DNA of 64,000 bases, taken from NCBI GenBank assembly GCA_963969345.1, contig OZ017770.1, positions 1,001,246 through 1,065,245 of the forward strand, read 5' to 3'. This document shows positions 50,813 to 64,000 of this stretch, one piece after another. Every line of letters begins with the position of its first letter. Positions within the stretch are counted from its first letter, which is position 1. The notes under the pieces were generated by a model. That model was not told where the DNA came from. It made no database searches and worked only from the letters and a program-made list of their open reading frames with translations. Source of the DNA: Turbatrix aceti. Lineage: Eukaryota; Nematoda; Chromadorea; Rhabditida; Panagrolaimidae. The position numbers and the translations under genes are program-made.

Positions 50813-51367
50813 TTTGTTTATTTATCTATTTCTTCATTTACGTGTATTGATAAATTGTTGTGCACTGTTATATATATAATATCTCTGCTAAATAAAGGGG
50901 TAATTCGTTGTTTCCCTGCGTCAACTAATGCGTAAGAACTTGTTTTTACCGTTAACATATGAATGAATTCTCTGCCTTAAGTCATTTATTCTTCGAAACG
51001 TGACGAACATTTTTTACAGTTTCCCATTGTTTAATAAAAAATGCGTCAGAGCTGCGCAACAACATAAAAATGTACTTAATTTAAATTAACTACAAAAACT
51101 CGGCATACCATGTATGGTTATTATTTTTTGTATCGCATGAACAATGCATACTGCGATATTTTTGTCTCATTCATAGCCGATAAACAACGCTACTAAGTAG
51201 TTTTGCAGTCAAAAAGGATAAGCGCGATTAGTTGTTTGCAATTATGGCATCACAACGTCACGCGCTAGAAAAAGTCAGCTTTATTTCGGTTTTTATGTAT
51301 TATTACAGTCATACACAGTAAGGAGGAGATGAACAGAAAAAAAGTAACAAGAAACAATAAAAATGAA
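50813..51367. other. Convergent interval between TBCK and MAPKAPK2
   Basis: TBCK polyadenylation signal AATAAA at 50891-50896. On the opposite strand a TTTATT (AATAAA read on the minus strand) near 51283 suits the MAPKAPK2 transcript. The rest is AT-rich with no gene. Confidence 0.45.
50891..50896 (+). terminator. Polyadenylation signal of TBCK
   Basis: AATAAA 79 nt downstream of the TBCK stop codon, on the coding strand. Confidence 0.6.
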
Positions 51368-52817
<1,450 letters not shown>

Positions 52818-53550
52818 AACCAGCCTGAAAATCAGTTGTGTATTGTATTGCGTATTTAAAAATTAAAATAAGCGTCATGGTGTTTTGCGCCCAAGGGTAA
52901 ACGGTAAATGCCAACAAAATGGCACAGCTAATCAAGCGTTCTGCCAAATGCGCAAAACAAACAAACAATGACAATCGTCCAATCCAGAGTACAATGTCAT
53001 GTGGTCTTACTTACACCGCCCCAGGTAAAATAAAATGACTTCTGTTTGAAGCGTGAAAGCGAACAAAAGGTGCGACACAAGTGTGGCACTGAAACGTATT
53101 TCTAGGGACAGCGCGCTTTTAACAAAACTGCGATAACGTGACACGATCAATATCTATGGTTGTTGTACAGAAACGATTTACAAACATCGTTCCAACAAAA
53201 AGCATTCGTTGATAAAATGTCGTTGTCTATTCAATGTCTCATCACTTGAACGTTGTAAAAAGAAAGCGCTGCGATGCTAGGAGTCTTGAAACGAAAATCT
53301 AGGAGAACAGCACTAGCTCTGGATGAACGTGCGTCCTTGAAGCTATCTTACGTCGTTGCGTTGCTTTAATTGCGTTATATAATCAAATTTACTTCTTTTG
53401 TTTGTTTGAAACAGTTTTTCACGCTTCTTTGATTGCTTTTGATGGATAATGTTCACGTTTTATTGCTTGGTTAAGAAACTACACGCGTTTAATTATACAT
53501 TGTTTTCAGGTTATTGTGTTTCTAGTCTCTATCGATGTGGTGATTGTTGC
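52818..53550. other. Divergent intergenic region between MAPKAPK2 and Raf
   Basis: 733 nt separating two kinase genes transcribed away from each other. An acceptor-like TGTTTTCAG ends at 53509, 41 nt before the chosen Raf ATG, a likely trans-splice site. No TATA box is evident. Confidence 0.45.
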
Positions 53551-56054
53551 ATGGTATTTATAATGGGTCGAAATGATTCGCTGATCGAAGTGCATTTGCC
53601 GTTTAATCAACACTCAAAACTCCCTGTCAGGAAGGGCGTAACTCTTCGCGATGCCATTGGAAATATCCTTAAGAAGCGCAACATCGATCCCAAGATGTGT
53701 CGTGTCTGCACTTCAGAGGATCCACGGAGCGTACGTTTGGATTTAAGGGTAGATCTTGAAACTCTTGTCAAGAAGCTCGATAAAAAAGAGCTATGGGTTC
53801 ACAGCGAAGGCTTGCAACTTATGTCTTCCATTCAGCATGATTTTAAAAAAGTTAATCTTGGCAAATGTAATGTCTGTGGTGGCATGATGCTTATTTCTGG
53901 ATATCGATGTGAACGCTGTTTTTTCAACTTTCATGGAAAGTGTTGGAGTCAAATTCCGCTGTACTGTGATCTTACGGAACAGATTCCACACAATCCGGTA
54001 ATGGCGGACCAGTTGCGTGAGATTTGCGATAAATACGGTGGCAGGAGTGCCGACCTCGCGACTGCAATCCTAGACACCTTGCGCTCCGACACCGCACCTC
54101 CACCGCCCACGACTCCTTCCCCCGTACAGAGCGAAGAACGTACGTTGTTTTTGTCACCTACCAAAAGCTCAGGGTTTGGCAAAAAAATATTCCAGCACGA
54201 GGGGGCGAGATCACACGCCAATCCGCGGTTCGAAGGCACGACACATCAGCACACCAGTCACCTTACTCACGGGATCGCGCTTCTTCAGCGCCAAATATAA
54301 ATGCAATTAAAGATGATTTTGTACAAGTGAGTGTTGCAAGCTAATTAACATTAAATTAACCCGTAGCTGATCTTTAGACAGGAAATATGCAAACTTCGTC
54401 AATTCATTCCGGAATGCAACGATTTCTTAGTACGTTTTTTCATTTTTTGAATGCTGTTTTATGGGGCCTATAATTATTTTTAGCAACTACAAGTGAATCA
54501 CCCTCGAATGAAACACCGGTTCTGTCACCTCAGAGTGATCAGCCAAGCTCTTCGCAGCTTCTTACTCCGTCCGGGCATCATTCGGTGCCTAAACCTCTCC
54601 TTTCGCCCATGAGTCTTCCCTCCAACGGTACTTTGCCTTGCTGAATTTTTAAATTCTCAGAATCAATTTGTTCGGGTTTTACAGGTCTTGGCACTTCAAC
54701 TAATCTTACTCCGCCTCAGTCTGCGCCACCACAAAAAGTCACTCAGGAATTCTTCCCTCGAGGACGCTGTATGTGTTATATATACGCATTCATTTTTTAA
54801 TCACGCTTTTCTTTTGTAGCTGGAGGGAACAACTACAAACGACAGAGCGTAGGCGACTGGGAAATTGGGCACAATGACATACAATTTGGGTCAAAGATTG
54901 GCAGTGGTTCATTTGGAACGGTCTATAAAGCACGCTACTTTGGTCAGTTTTTATGAAAAGTTATCCGAGCATATAACAATTCTTGGAAAATTTTAGGCGA
55001 TGTCGCAGTGAAGGTATTAAACGTCGAAAATCCAGGTCAAGCGCTGCTCAAGGCTTTTCGAAATGAAATGGCATTGCTCAGAACAACGAGGCATACCAAT
55101 ATACTCAACTTCATGGGATGGGTACGTGAGCCACAGCTTGCCATCGTTACGCAATGGTGTCAAGGATCCTCGCTTTATCACCACATTCACGTCGTTGAAC
55201 CGAAAACCGAATTCTCACTTGCCATGATTATCAAAATCTGTCGACAAATTGTACATGGGATGTGCTACTTGCATAACAGAAACATCATTCACAGGTAGAA
55301 TTTTGAATTTTTTAATTCAAAAATGTTTTTTCTTTTTTCAGGGATTTAAAAACAAATAATATATTTTTAACCGAAGATAATACAGTCAAAATTGGTGATT
55401 TTGGTCTGGCAACTGTAAAAACCAAGTTCAATGCCGGTCAGCAGACACAACAACCAACCGGTTCAATTTTATGGATGGTTAGTTTTTTTGTTACTCTTTA
55501 ACCAGTCTTTTGACATTGTATACAAAAAACTCTTTTAAGGCTCCGGAAGTCATACGTATGCGTGAACACACTACAAGATCTGACGTGTATTCATTTGGGG
55601 TATGTCTGTATGAACTGCTCACATCTCGGTTGCCCTACGATCACATCAATAACCGGGACCAGATAATCTTTATGGTCGGTGCTGGATACGTAAGACCTGA
55701 CGCATCGCATCTTCGAATTGATACACCTCAGAAGCTTCGAGACATATTTTTGAAATGCGTGTCATATGAACCTGAAAATCGAGTCGAATTCAACACGGTA
55801 TGCATTTTTTTACGAGCCCATTAAGGGTAAAAAATGACTGTTATAAAATTCAGGTTAAACTATGGTTGGACAGAGTAGCCCAGACTCTTCCAAAACTTAC
55901 TAAGTCTCAAAGTGATTCTTTTATCTACAAGGCCCATAAATCCGGTGACTACAATACCCATGCAAACACCGACGAGCTTGATTCTTCCCTTCATTCAAAC
56001 GTACCCCGAACGCCTAAATTTGCGTCACCAGGACCGTTTTCCGGTGAAGATTGA
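53551..56054 (+). CDS. lin-45: Raf serine/threonine kinase (LIN-45/B-Raf type)
   Basis: Ten exons, 53551-54139, 54196-54326, 54378-54429, 54484-54627, 54685-54768, 54820-54942, 54997-55294, 55342-55477, 55540-55797 and 55854-56054, giving 671 residues. The Ras-binding domain (~10-85, [21 protein letters not shown]) is followed by a C1 zinc finger ([19 protein letters not shown] ... [14 protein letters not shown]). The CR2 14-3-3 site [11 protein letters not shown] (~222-232) is recovered only if 54140-54195 is removed as an intron. The kinase domain (~350-610) has [42 protein letters not shown] and GSILWMAPEV; SVGDWEI precedes it. It couples Ras to MEK/ERK. The C-terminal tail lacks the RSASEP 14-3-3 motif in canonical form. 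The start is the first ATG after the acceptor at 53509. Confidence 0.95.
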
Positions 56055-56875
56055 CTTATCCGATGAATGTGATCGGCGGTAAACCACAACAAACAACACG
56101 TTCTTTCCTCCAATTTGGCTCATTCTGATTTTTTTGTATTGGTAATGCATGCACAGTGGTTTAAGATGTATTTTTGTCAACATAAAAGATAATGAATGAA
56201 TGATCTGAACCCTGTTTTCGCTTTCTTCCATCAATGCTAAAAACCGCACGTATCTTCTGTCCACTAGATATCCGCATTATTGATAGCGAAAGTAGTTATC
56301 CAATGGTTCATCTGGCTATATCTTATTGCCGGAGGGCGTCCCTGGCAAATGAAGCGTAGCACACACTCATGATGTGGCTTTTTCTTCACAAACCATATGA
56401 TGCGAGGATTTGCAAACCGCTGTCATGTCCACTCGCATGCTGGCAGTTGCATCATAAATCAGCGTTTTTTAATAGTTAAAAAGAGCAACAATGGCCAAAT
56501 GACGTTTTCTTTTTATGACAAGGCAAAAATTAATGAATCAAGAAACTAATTTATCGTATTTTCATTTCCTTCCATTTTCAGTTTGAAACAAAAGATTATC
56601 ATTTCTGATTTTCAGCACTCAAAAAACAGATACGAACGTCAGTGGTGATAAATTATGGTTTTACCATCAGTTGATGCAGATTACACTTGACCAACCCGGA
56701 AACCCCATGTAACCCGAGGCGCTCATTGACATTTTACAAAAGGGTCGTCTGGCGCCAGAAGAACGTGCAGTTTACCGCAATGATGGGTAACTTTTGATAG
56801 GGGGTGGAGAAAAAGAGATTCAGGCAAATCAAAGATTGATTTTTCAATAGTCTTACTTTACAAGTGTCATCAAGA
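56055..56875. other. Intergenic between Raf and SLC17 genes
   Basis: 821 nt: Raf 3'UTR and SLC17 promoter. The stretch is AT-rich with no supported gene or clear TATA box. Confidence 0.4.
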
Positions 56876-58717
56876 ATGGCCGTTGCTGGTGATGGCTCTG
56901 CTACTGACTCTTCGCCGGTGCGAAAAGTTAGCAATGCCAATCCCTGGGATCTCGGTGATTGTCATCCCAAGCACAGTCCTTTATTCCGAATTGGCAGCTA
57001 TGGTTTGTATCAATCTAAGAAGAGCGTTACCGGCTCTGTGTTCTCTCACGATACCTTTTTGAAGCAGCAAAGCAGCTTCGATGACAGCGAATCTGATTGT
57101 CCTGCTACCGTTCTTTTTCCCTCTATGAGGATATTTGTTGCCGCACTGTTGTGCTGTTGTTATATTTGTCTGGCTATCAGTTCTTCAAACATAGCCGTTG
57201 CATTGATTTGTATGATCAAGTGTCCTTTACACGGGTATGGCGGTGACGTCGAGTGGCACAGCGAGCAGGTACGAACCAAACAACGTTTCTTATTGCACTG
57301 GTGTTTCAAGTTCATTTTTTATAGGAAGGTTTTGTACTGGCAGCACAAAATGCGGGGTCGTTATTAATGATTGTGACCGGTATGTACGCTGACAGAATAA
57401 ACGGCAAACTGATGATCATCATAAGCCTGATTTTTCTAATCTTTGGAAACTTTTCTCTTCCTCTTCTGGCAACCCAAAGTTTCTGGTTTGCCGTTGCCGC
57501 TCGGATATCCATAGGTATAGCAGACGCCTGCATGAGTCCTTCGATAAACTCCTTGATTACCAGGTGGTTTCCTCAGTCAGAACGCGCATTGGCCATTGGA
57601 GTCATAACCGGTGGACGTCAGATTGGTACGCTATTCATTCTTCCGACCGCAGGATACCTGTGTACGCGCAAAGACCTCAACGGTGGATGGCCTATGATTT
57701 TCTTTCTCAGCGGTTTTATTTCCCTACTCATTTTTTGCTTCTGGTTACCGATGGGTGCAGACAAACCATCCAAACAATATTGCATCTCCCGTCGAGAACG
57801 ACTCTTTATTGAAAGCAGGTCGGTCTTCGGTTTTTAGTGCTTTTTACGCGCAGTTTTGTAATCAATCACTAGCATTTCAGAATTGCATGTGAAAATATTG
57901 GCAAACGCTCACACAAAAGACAGACTCCATGGAGGAGTATTTTGACTTCCGTTCCAATGTGGATAGGAATTTTTTCACTAATTTGTCATGAATACCCTCT
58001 CGTCATACTTTTACAATTTCTACCCAATTACATGCGCGATGTACTGGAATTTGCGCCGACAAAAAACGGTGCATTATCTGCTCTGCCGACTATCTTTTTG
58101 TTCATAAGTAAAATGGCTTCCGCAAGTCTTTCCAGTTGGCTTACGGTTAATACTACCTATAGTAGTACTACAATTTGCAAAGTGAGTTTTTTTGTCCTTC
58201 AGTATTCAGTATTGCTTTTTTTTCTTTGTTTCAGACATTCAACGCCATTGCCTCTGCGGGTTTATCGCTCAGCATATTGGCCGTCCCTTGGTGCGATAGA
58301 GAAAACGCGGTACTTGCTATTGTTTTTCTCTGCCTAGCAATGGCTTTTGCTGGTTAGTTTTTTTACCTACGTTAACGAGGCATGATTTACGACGTGTTTA
58401 CTCCAGGTCTCCACACCCCAGGTGTTCAGACTGCACTCCTTCAGTTGGCGCCACCTTTTTCTGGTATTATCACGGGATTTTCTTTTTTTACCGTTGCTTG
58501 GTTTTCTATTGGCAACAAAATTTTAACCAAGTGGATAGTACAAAACGGCACGCGAAGAGAGTGGAATATGGTATTCTACACGTCAAGTGCAGTGGCTTTT
58601 CTACCCGTCATTGTCTTCACGCTATGGGGCAGCAACGAGCGTCAACTCTGGGCAATACCGACGTCATCCAGGTCAAGTACAAATACAATTACTCGCCAAA
58701 AACACCAGCAATATTGA
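56876..58717 (+). CDS. SLC17-like MFS anion transporter
   Basis: Five exons, 56876-57268, 57325-57818, 57881-58181, 58235-58352 and 58407-58717, giving 538 residues. An ~85-residue polar N-terminus precedes the first helix (IFVAALLCCCYICLAI). Visible family features include SSNIAVALICMI in TM1, MIVTGMYADRINGKLMIIIS (the MFS loop 2-3 motif), ARISIGIADACMSPSINSLITRWFPQSERALAIGV, and GGWPMIFFLSGFISLLIFCFWLPM before the central loop; LEFAPTKNGALSALP follows. The order and spacing match the SLC17 family (vesicular glutamate, sialic acid and sodium-phosphate transporters). The substrate cannot be told: VGLUT and sialin signature residues are not clear. The long N-terminus is unusual for invertebrate members. 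AATAAA at 58854 ends the transcript. It is convergent with the PHD-protein gene. Confidence 0.88.
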
Positions 58718-58853
58718 TGTATCATATTTATCCGCAGCAATTCATTGACAATGATAAAAAAGAAGAGGCTTTTGTGCGGGATAATCAGATCGATAAGTAC
58801 GTCAGGACACCACGTTAAAATAACACCAGTGTACACAATGAGAACGGGAATTG

Positions 58854-58859
58854 AATAAA
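58854..58859 (+). terminator. Polyadenylation signal of the SLC17-like gene
   Basis: AATAAA 137 nt after the stop codon. It lies about 95 nt beyond, on the opposite strand, the convergent PHD-gene stop codon, so the two 3'UTRs may nearly meet or overlap. Confidence 0.55.
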
Positions 58860-58954
58860 TACTACATACTAAGTTGCTTTTCAAAAATATGTAGACACAA
58901 CGAAAAAATCAAAACATAACAAAAATCATAAATTTAAATACAACAGATAATAAA

Positions 58955-61900
58955 TTAAGCTCGGAGAACGCGTCTCATGCTCTCGATGTAGCGTAGATTG
59001 TACGCAATTTTTCCAGAGCCAAAAACGTCGGTAACATACTTCAGAGTGCTTCTTTGCAGCCTGACCAGTGAGAGAGGATGGACAAAGCGGCTAAAAAAAT
59101 AATGTCTTCAAAATCCTGAATGAAAAAAAACAACTTACAACTTGAACTCTTCCTTGTCTTTGGTACCCTCTGCGTGCCATTTGAATTCCACCAAAACGTA
59201 TTTGGGGATGATTTGAGGAGCTTGCTTGATGGCTCTTTCAGGGAGTCCAAAAAGAGAGTAGTCATAGACAATGCCACAGAAGTATCGTCCGAATTCGCTA
59301 TCAATTGCCATGACCTTCTGCCCGTGAGTAAACCAATAATAAACATTATCCTCGAAGATTTTTGTGAGTTCTGATTCCGGAGCAGGACATATGACGCCAG
59401 CCTTGACTTGGTCGATGCATCGCGTGATACAGAGTTGCTGCGTGCTGGCCGTTTTTTCTGCTGGCGATTGTTTTTGTTTTTTACCCTTCCGAGTTTTCTT
59501 CTTGGGGGGCTCATCTTCGTCGAGTTTTTGCTTCTTCGCTGCAGCAGTTTGGCGACCCTTGGCGTCCTTTTTCTGTCCACTTTCCGGAAGAAATTTTTGA
59601 ATATTGAATCGAGTGACGGCCGAGTGGTTTTTGAAAATTTGAGATCGATGGAAGGTTTCAATAACGATGTCAAAGGCCTCCATGTGATATTTGCAAAGTT
59701 CTTCGTGTTTGTTAATAGCCATGAGACGACGCGTCGGAACGCAGGTAAGGCCGGTGTTGAACACGGCGACTGAAAAGTCATGGAAGATGCCCCGCGTGCG
59801 GTTCAGCATGACGCGCCTCAGGATAACGATGTTCGGCAGAGATCGTCGTTTTTCCGCTATGATGTACTTTCGTCCAACGTCAATCGCAGTAATGATTTTC
59901 TCATACTCCGATTGTTTGATTTCGCAGTTCAGCTCCGGGTTGTGTGGGTCAATGAGTTCCTGATAGAAGCACCTGAAAAGTGCGAACCTTGTGGCACCGA
60001 CTCGCTTAAGGTGCTGCGCTGCATTTGCAATTTCATTGACAACGAATGGCGGAGGAGGCATCAGATAGGGAAGAAAGTCTTCAAATTCCTTCACCTTGGC
60101 CACGGTTTTTTTGCACGGGAATTTTAGCATGTGGTTCGTCATCTTCAGTGCAGCGTGCATGACTTCGCCCGGGTTTCGGAAATGTCCCTCGTATGCGTGC
60201 TTGACCATGGAAGTCAGATCCATGATGCTGTCATCTTCCGCTGGGAAATACGATCGGAAACGATGCAGTACATGACTCTTGTCCAAGAGCCGGAAAGTAG
60301 AAATCATGAAGTTAACCTGTGCTTTCATCGGTGCAAAGGCGTAGAAAAACAAAGACGCGACTTCCAGTGGCTGAAAAAAAATCATGCATTCACAAAACCT
60401 ACAAAAAATGGTACCGAAACGTTGTAGGACAAGTCAGAATAAGAAAAGTCCACTTTGACTTCCTTTGCGGGGGCGACAAAGTGCCAGAACTGTTGTATCA
60501 TTGCCATTTCGAGATCCAGCAATGACGTCGTCAGAAGAATGGACTTATCGAAGTTAAGCCGGGGCAACAGATCGAGGCCAATGATGTTCATGTTCGCGTC
60601 AACAGCAATGTTTTGTAACATCATGGAGGCCCGTAGTGGATGCTGCTGTTTGAAAATGTAATCCAGGTAGTCGAGATCTTCTTTGAAGTTTACGGTCAGT
60701 TTCAGCGCGCCTTTGTCAACGGCCACCAATTTCAGCGAGCTACGGAGTGCTGAAAAAAATGTTTGTGCTGTGTTTTAATAAAATAGTAAAATTACCCTGG
60801 TTCCACTTCGAAAAGTATCCGACTGTACGGTAGACAATGCGTTCCCGCAGTGCCAACAGATTCATGTCCCCAAAGTGACCCGCGGAACGGTTCATTTTGG
60901 TGATCCAATAAGCATGCAGAAAACGAACGTCTTCATTGGACAACTCCGGGTTGATGAACTCAGGGCATAGACTAAAAAAAGAATTCGTAATTACCAAAAA
61001 AAAAGATGAACTCAAAACTCACTATTCTTCGGGAATCCGTAGAGTGGTAAACTCATACAGAGGTTGCCGATTTTCAAGCAGATTTCTGACCTTTGCCCTG
61101 TACCTCTGGAAAGTTGTCGCATCCATTTTAGAGCACTGAGGACAGTAAACTCGTTGCATGTAGTTCTGATTACGCCGGGAAACCCCCATCGAGCATTCAA
61201 TGAAAGCAGCACAGGTTGCGTGAACTCCGGTTGTGCACTAAATAAAATAATTGAAAAAAAAAATAAATCTGACTATTCACGCACACCTACCCCTGTGCAC
61301 TTGATAACATATCCAACATTGGTATCACAGATGACACAATTGGAACCGTTATTCAAGAACGTGGCGGATTCGTCAAATGCAAGGGATGCCATGAAGCTGT
61401 CACCCTGGACTTGAACTTCCGGGCACCAGACGGCGCAAACCGCATGAACAGGATGGATGCGATTCACAAATTTGAACGCACCAACGCGATGGGGGCAAAG
61501 ACGACATTTTGTGTCGCTTACCGGGCCCAGAGCACACCGGTTACACAACCAGTCGTTGAGCGGCAAGAATGGTACACCGTAACAGTCTTGGTGAACTCGA
61601 ATGTTGCAAACGTAACACGACAAGATAACGTTTGCCTGGGTCGACGCCGCAAGAGCACAGATATCACACTTCTTTTTCTGCTTTACTTGATGCACTGCGC
61701 CAAACGCAGGTTGATTGCTTTTGTACTGCTGAAAACGCTGTTTCGTTATATTTTGTGTTTTTTTCTTTAAATAAAAAAACTAACAAGCAAAACTGAGATC
61801 TTGTTGAACCTGTCAATAGCCTGAATGAAATCATCCATGGAAATTTCTTCGTCACGCGGTTTGTTTATCTTCGCTAAGAAGCGAATATCCTGAAAACCAT

Positions 61901-62217
61901 TTTTATTATGACATCATTAACGACGTCATTGTGTGTCTTACCCTGGTCGTCGGCGTGTAGTCAACCTTGTTAAACCTAAGGTCCATTTTGTAGCCATCCT
62001 GCAGGACGTTTGATTCTTTAAGTTCAGCTTTTTTGATCTTTTCAAGCGCTTTTTCGTTGAGTTTAATTCGCTTGCACCCGTGCTTGTACTGAAAATAGAC
62101 TTTTATTGTCGTAAAACTATACAAAAAAGCGCCTACGTCAACTGAAACATGGAAACGACCGTTTGCCGCACTCTCCGGCGATCTGGTACAGGTGTTAATC
62201 GACTTTTGAAGCAACAT
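58955..62217 (-). CDS. Divergent BRPF/JADE/AF10-type PHD-zinc knuckle-ePHD protein
   Basis: Nine exons, 62217-62137, 62088-61942, 61889-61794, 61728-61291, 61237-61023, 60971-60796, 60749-60415, 60370-59139 and 59090-58955, giving 951 residues. A basic N-terminal region (KHGCKRIKLNEKALEKIKK) may be a reduced EPc-like segment. PHD1 (~129-176) reads CDICALAASTQANVILSCYVCNIRVHQDCYGVP ... DWLCNRC; a zinc knuckle CRLCPHRVGAFK and an extended PHD (CVICDTNVGYVIKCTGCTTGVHATCA ... VYCPQC) follow. This triple is typical of BRPF, JADE and AF10/17 chromatin readers, which scaffold MYST acetyltransferases or bind histone H3. The remaining ~620 residues match no domain I know: there is no bromodomain or PWWP, but there is a nuclear-localisation-like basic run (PPKKKTRKGKKQK) and a Tudor-like piece near the end (GQKVMAIDSEFGRYFCGIVYD). 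An acceptor at 62234 precedes the ATG. Confidence 0.8.
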
Positions 62218-63258
62218 CTCCAGTGTAAACGCTCTAAAAAATACCTCATGTAACAACGGAAAATTGACTTGCGCGAAAAAAATCTCGATGCCATGGCAAA
62301 CAACTAACAAACACTTTTGCTAATGGGTGGTATGCACAGGCACACGAGCGAGAGAGTGTTGTATACAAGCTTTCTAGCTAACGAATCAATTTTTTCCATA
62401 TGAGAGAGGTCGCGTACGCATCTTGCAAATAGAGTATCTCAGTACATCGTTCATGTGTCTATTGTCTGCCCTCTGCCCACCTCAACAATTACAAATCAAT
62501 GTCTTATTTTTTTTCAGTTGCTTTTGTTTTTCTTTTTCCCCAACATGGGTCAGGTGAACCGACGACGGGAGAAGAGGCACTGCAGTTAACACATTTGAGC
62601 ATGTAATGCAAGCAAGAGTTTATGCAAACACGTTAATCGAATCATAGTACTCGATTTATTTTTTGACATTCAATTATTTCCGGAACGCATATGTAGCTGT
62701 TCAGGTGTAAAAAAAATATGCACATCACCACCAAAAATGATATTGACATGCCTATCAAAATGAAGTTATAACAATTGAATTATTCATACTACAGAAAAAT
62801 TATAGTGCAATAACACCAACTTGGTTTAGTTTAGTGAAGCATGCGTGTATAGCAGAATGCGTAGGTGTCCAAAAGACAGTATTTCTTACAACAAAAAAAA
62901 TTTGCCGAAAATAAAATGGGCATAAAAATCACGCTACCGTGCCATTCCCAAAAATGAGGTGTGCTAGGGGAAAGGTGTACGTGTCGTTCTAACCATTTAG
63001 GAGCTAAAACATACTTTAGATTTTTAATTATCGAGCAAACCTTTTTTCCAGACCTAAAACTGGTAAAAAATTTTTAATGGATAAAAACAGTAGTAATAAC
63101 GAATATAGCAACCAAAAGCGAAGAAAATTGGCAATTAACTCAAAATTATTGACGTTTGTGTAGAAAATTCAAGGTGACAACAGTACTCTACCGACTTTGT
63201 AATAACGTTGGTTAGTAGGCTCTTCTTTTAGAAAAGAATTTCCAAAAAGAAATTAAGG
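62218..63258. other. Divergent upstream region of the PHD-protein and membrane-protein genes
   Basis: About 1 kb, AT-rich with many A runs and no supported gene. A T-rich acceptor (ATTTTTTAG, minus strand) lies 16 nt upstream of the PHD-protein ATG. Confidence 0.4.
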
Positions 63259-64000
63259 ATGCGTATTCTTTGGGGTATTGTTATCACCGAGGAACACACA
63301 AGTGTATTTGGTTTCAAGATTTCTAACCGCTTGTTATGCTTTATTTTTGGCATCTCCCAGGGCCTCATCGTATTTGTTTCTTTTTTACAGGTATGTTATT
63401 TGTTTTTCATCTTTTAAGATGTGTACATCACTGATGATACTCCCACCAAGTAGGTAACTAGTTGTTTTTTTAGCATGTTTATTCCTACATCACCTTCAAA
63501 CACGTATTTTTTTGTCGCTCAGACATCGCACAGAATGCGACGTGGGATGAAAAATTCTTGGCATACGATATCGTAATCTACGATTTTGGCCTCATGCATC
63601 GAATTCTCGGGACAACAGAGTGCGTTGCAAATTACCTAGACGGCGGATACATGCGATGTGCGTGGACAGTCGAACAAACTTCGGCTCTGCTCTTCATGGT
63701 CGTGGCAATTACCTGTATGAAGCGTCCCATTTGGCTTCTCTGGCCAGGTAAATAGCACTTTTAACACAGTGAAAAATTGTTTGTCATATGATGCTTCAGC
63801 CTTGTTTATGCAAAGTTCTTATGCCCTTGGCATGGCTGTACTGACGATGGCGACGACACCTAAAATCTTGGGTAAAGTCTAGAAAGTAGCAATTTGGTAT
63901 AATAAGCACTTGCTATTTTAGAAGCACTCAGTGGACACGTTGATCAGGACTTGGCCGTTGCGTTTTGCATCTACGTCTCAGGCGTCGTGTTTAATTGGCT
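63259..64000 (+). CDS. Multi-pass membrane protein, unrecognised family (5' part, runs off the window)
   Basis: Five exons are visible: 63259-63390, 63419-63449, 63523-63747, 63800-63871 and 63922 to the window end, all phase-consistent. The 177 or so residues seen include hydrophobic segments RLLCFIFGISQGLIVFVSFLQ, TSALLFMVVAITCM, SSYALGMAVLTMAT and DLAVAFCIYVSGVVFNW, separated by short polar loops (YDFGLMHRILGTTECVANYLDGG, read in pieces). The 31-nt second exon is a micro-exon bounded by TTTAAG and GTAGGT. No family is recognised; the even helix spacing suggests a four- or more-TM protein. The start is the first ATG opening this frame, and an upstream exon cannot be excluded. Confidence 0.65.

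Overview
The window looks like nuclear DNA from a nematode. It holds 20 split protein-coding genes on both strands. Their introns are mostly 45-70 nt, start with GT and end in T-rich acceptors such as TTTTCAG, TTTTTAG and sometimes TTTAAG. Several genes have an acceptor-like T-rich CAG just upstream of the first ATG, as expected for spliced-leader trans-splicing. The gene families are animal and best matched by nematode homologues (zag-1/ZEB, lin-45/Raf, vti-1, tsg-101, an ELO elongase, CC-type cysteine repeats). Species cannot be fixed from the sequence; an early-branching (clade I) nematode is a guess. Exon joins were checked by hand: every complete model below sums to a multiple of three, except one gene carrying two single-base insertions.

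1-12 kb: tsg-101 (ESCRT-I), a Rac GTPase, a small secreted precursor ending in an allatostatin-C/somatostatin-like cyclic peptide, an ELOVL3/6-type elongase, and a proline-rich C-terminally anchored membrane protein with a possible alternative first exon.

12-17 kb: one gene on the minus strand encodes a secreted protein of about 1,566 residues made of roughly 34 six-cysteine repeats. The middle of the array is a recently homogenised two-unit higher-order repeat, and one unit carries two 1-nt insertions that break the frame.

18-33 kb: the zag-1/ZEB zinc-finger homeodomain repressor spreads over 7 kb with a 3.2 kb intron, followed by about 7.4 kb without a recognisable gene. This is the usual picture for a developmental regulator with large cis-regulatory DNA. 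A mitochondrial enoyl-CoA hydratase with a shortened C-terminus follows, then another gene-poor 3.3 kb.

37-64 kb is gene-dense: a divergent CBP/p300-like acetyltransferase, a NEK6/7-like kinase, a class B GPCR, mitochondrial ribosomal protein S7, the SNARE Vti1, the clathrin adaptor GGA, the pseudokinase-RabGAP TBCK, MAPKAPK2, Raf, an SLC17 transporter, a divergent BRPF/JADE-like PHD protein and the 5' part of an unrecognised multi-pass membrane protein. Themes recur: Vti1, GGA, TBCK and TSG101 act in endosome/TGN traffic; Raf and MAPKAPK2 are divergently arranged MAPK-pathway kinases; two reduced chromatin regulators (CBP-like and BRPF-like) lie 20 kb apart. No tRNA, rRNA, CRISPR array or intact transposon was recognised.
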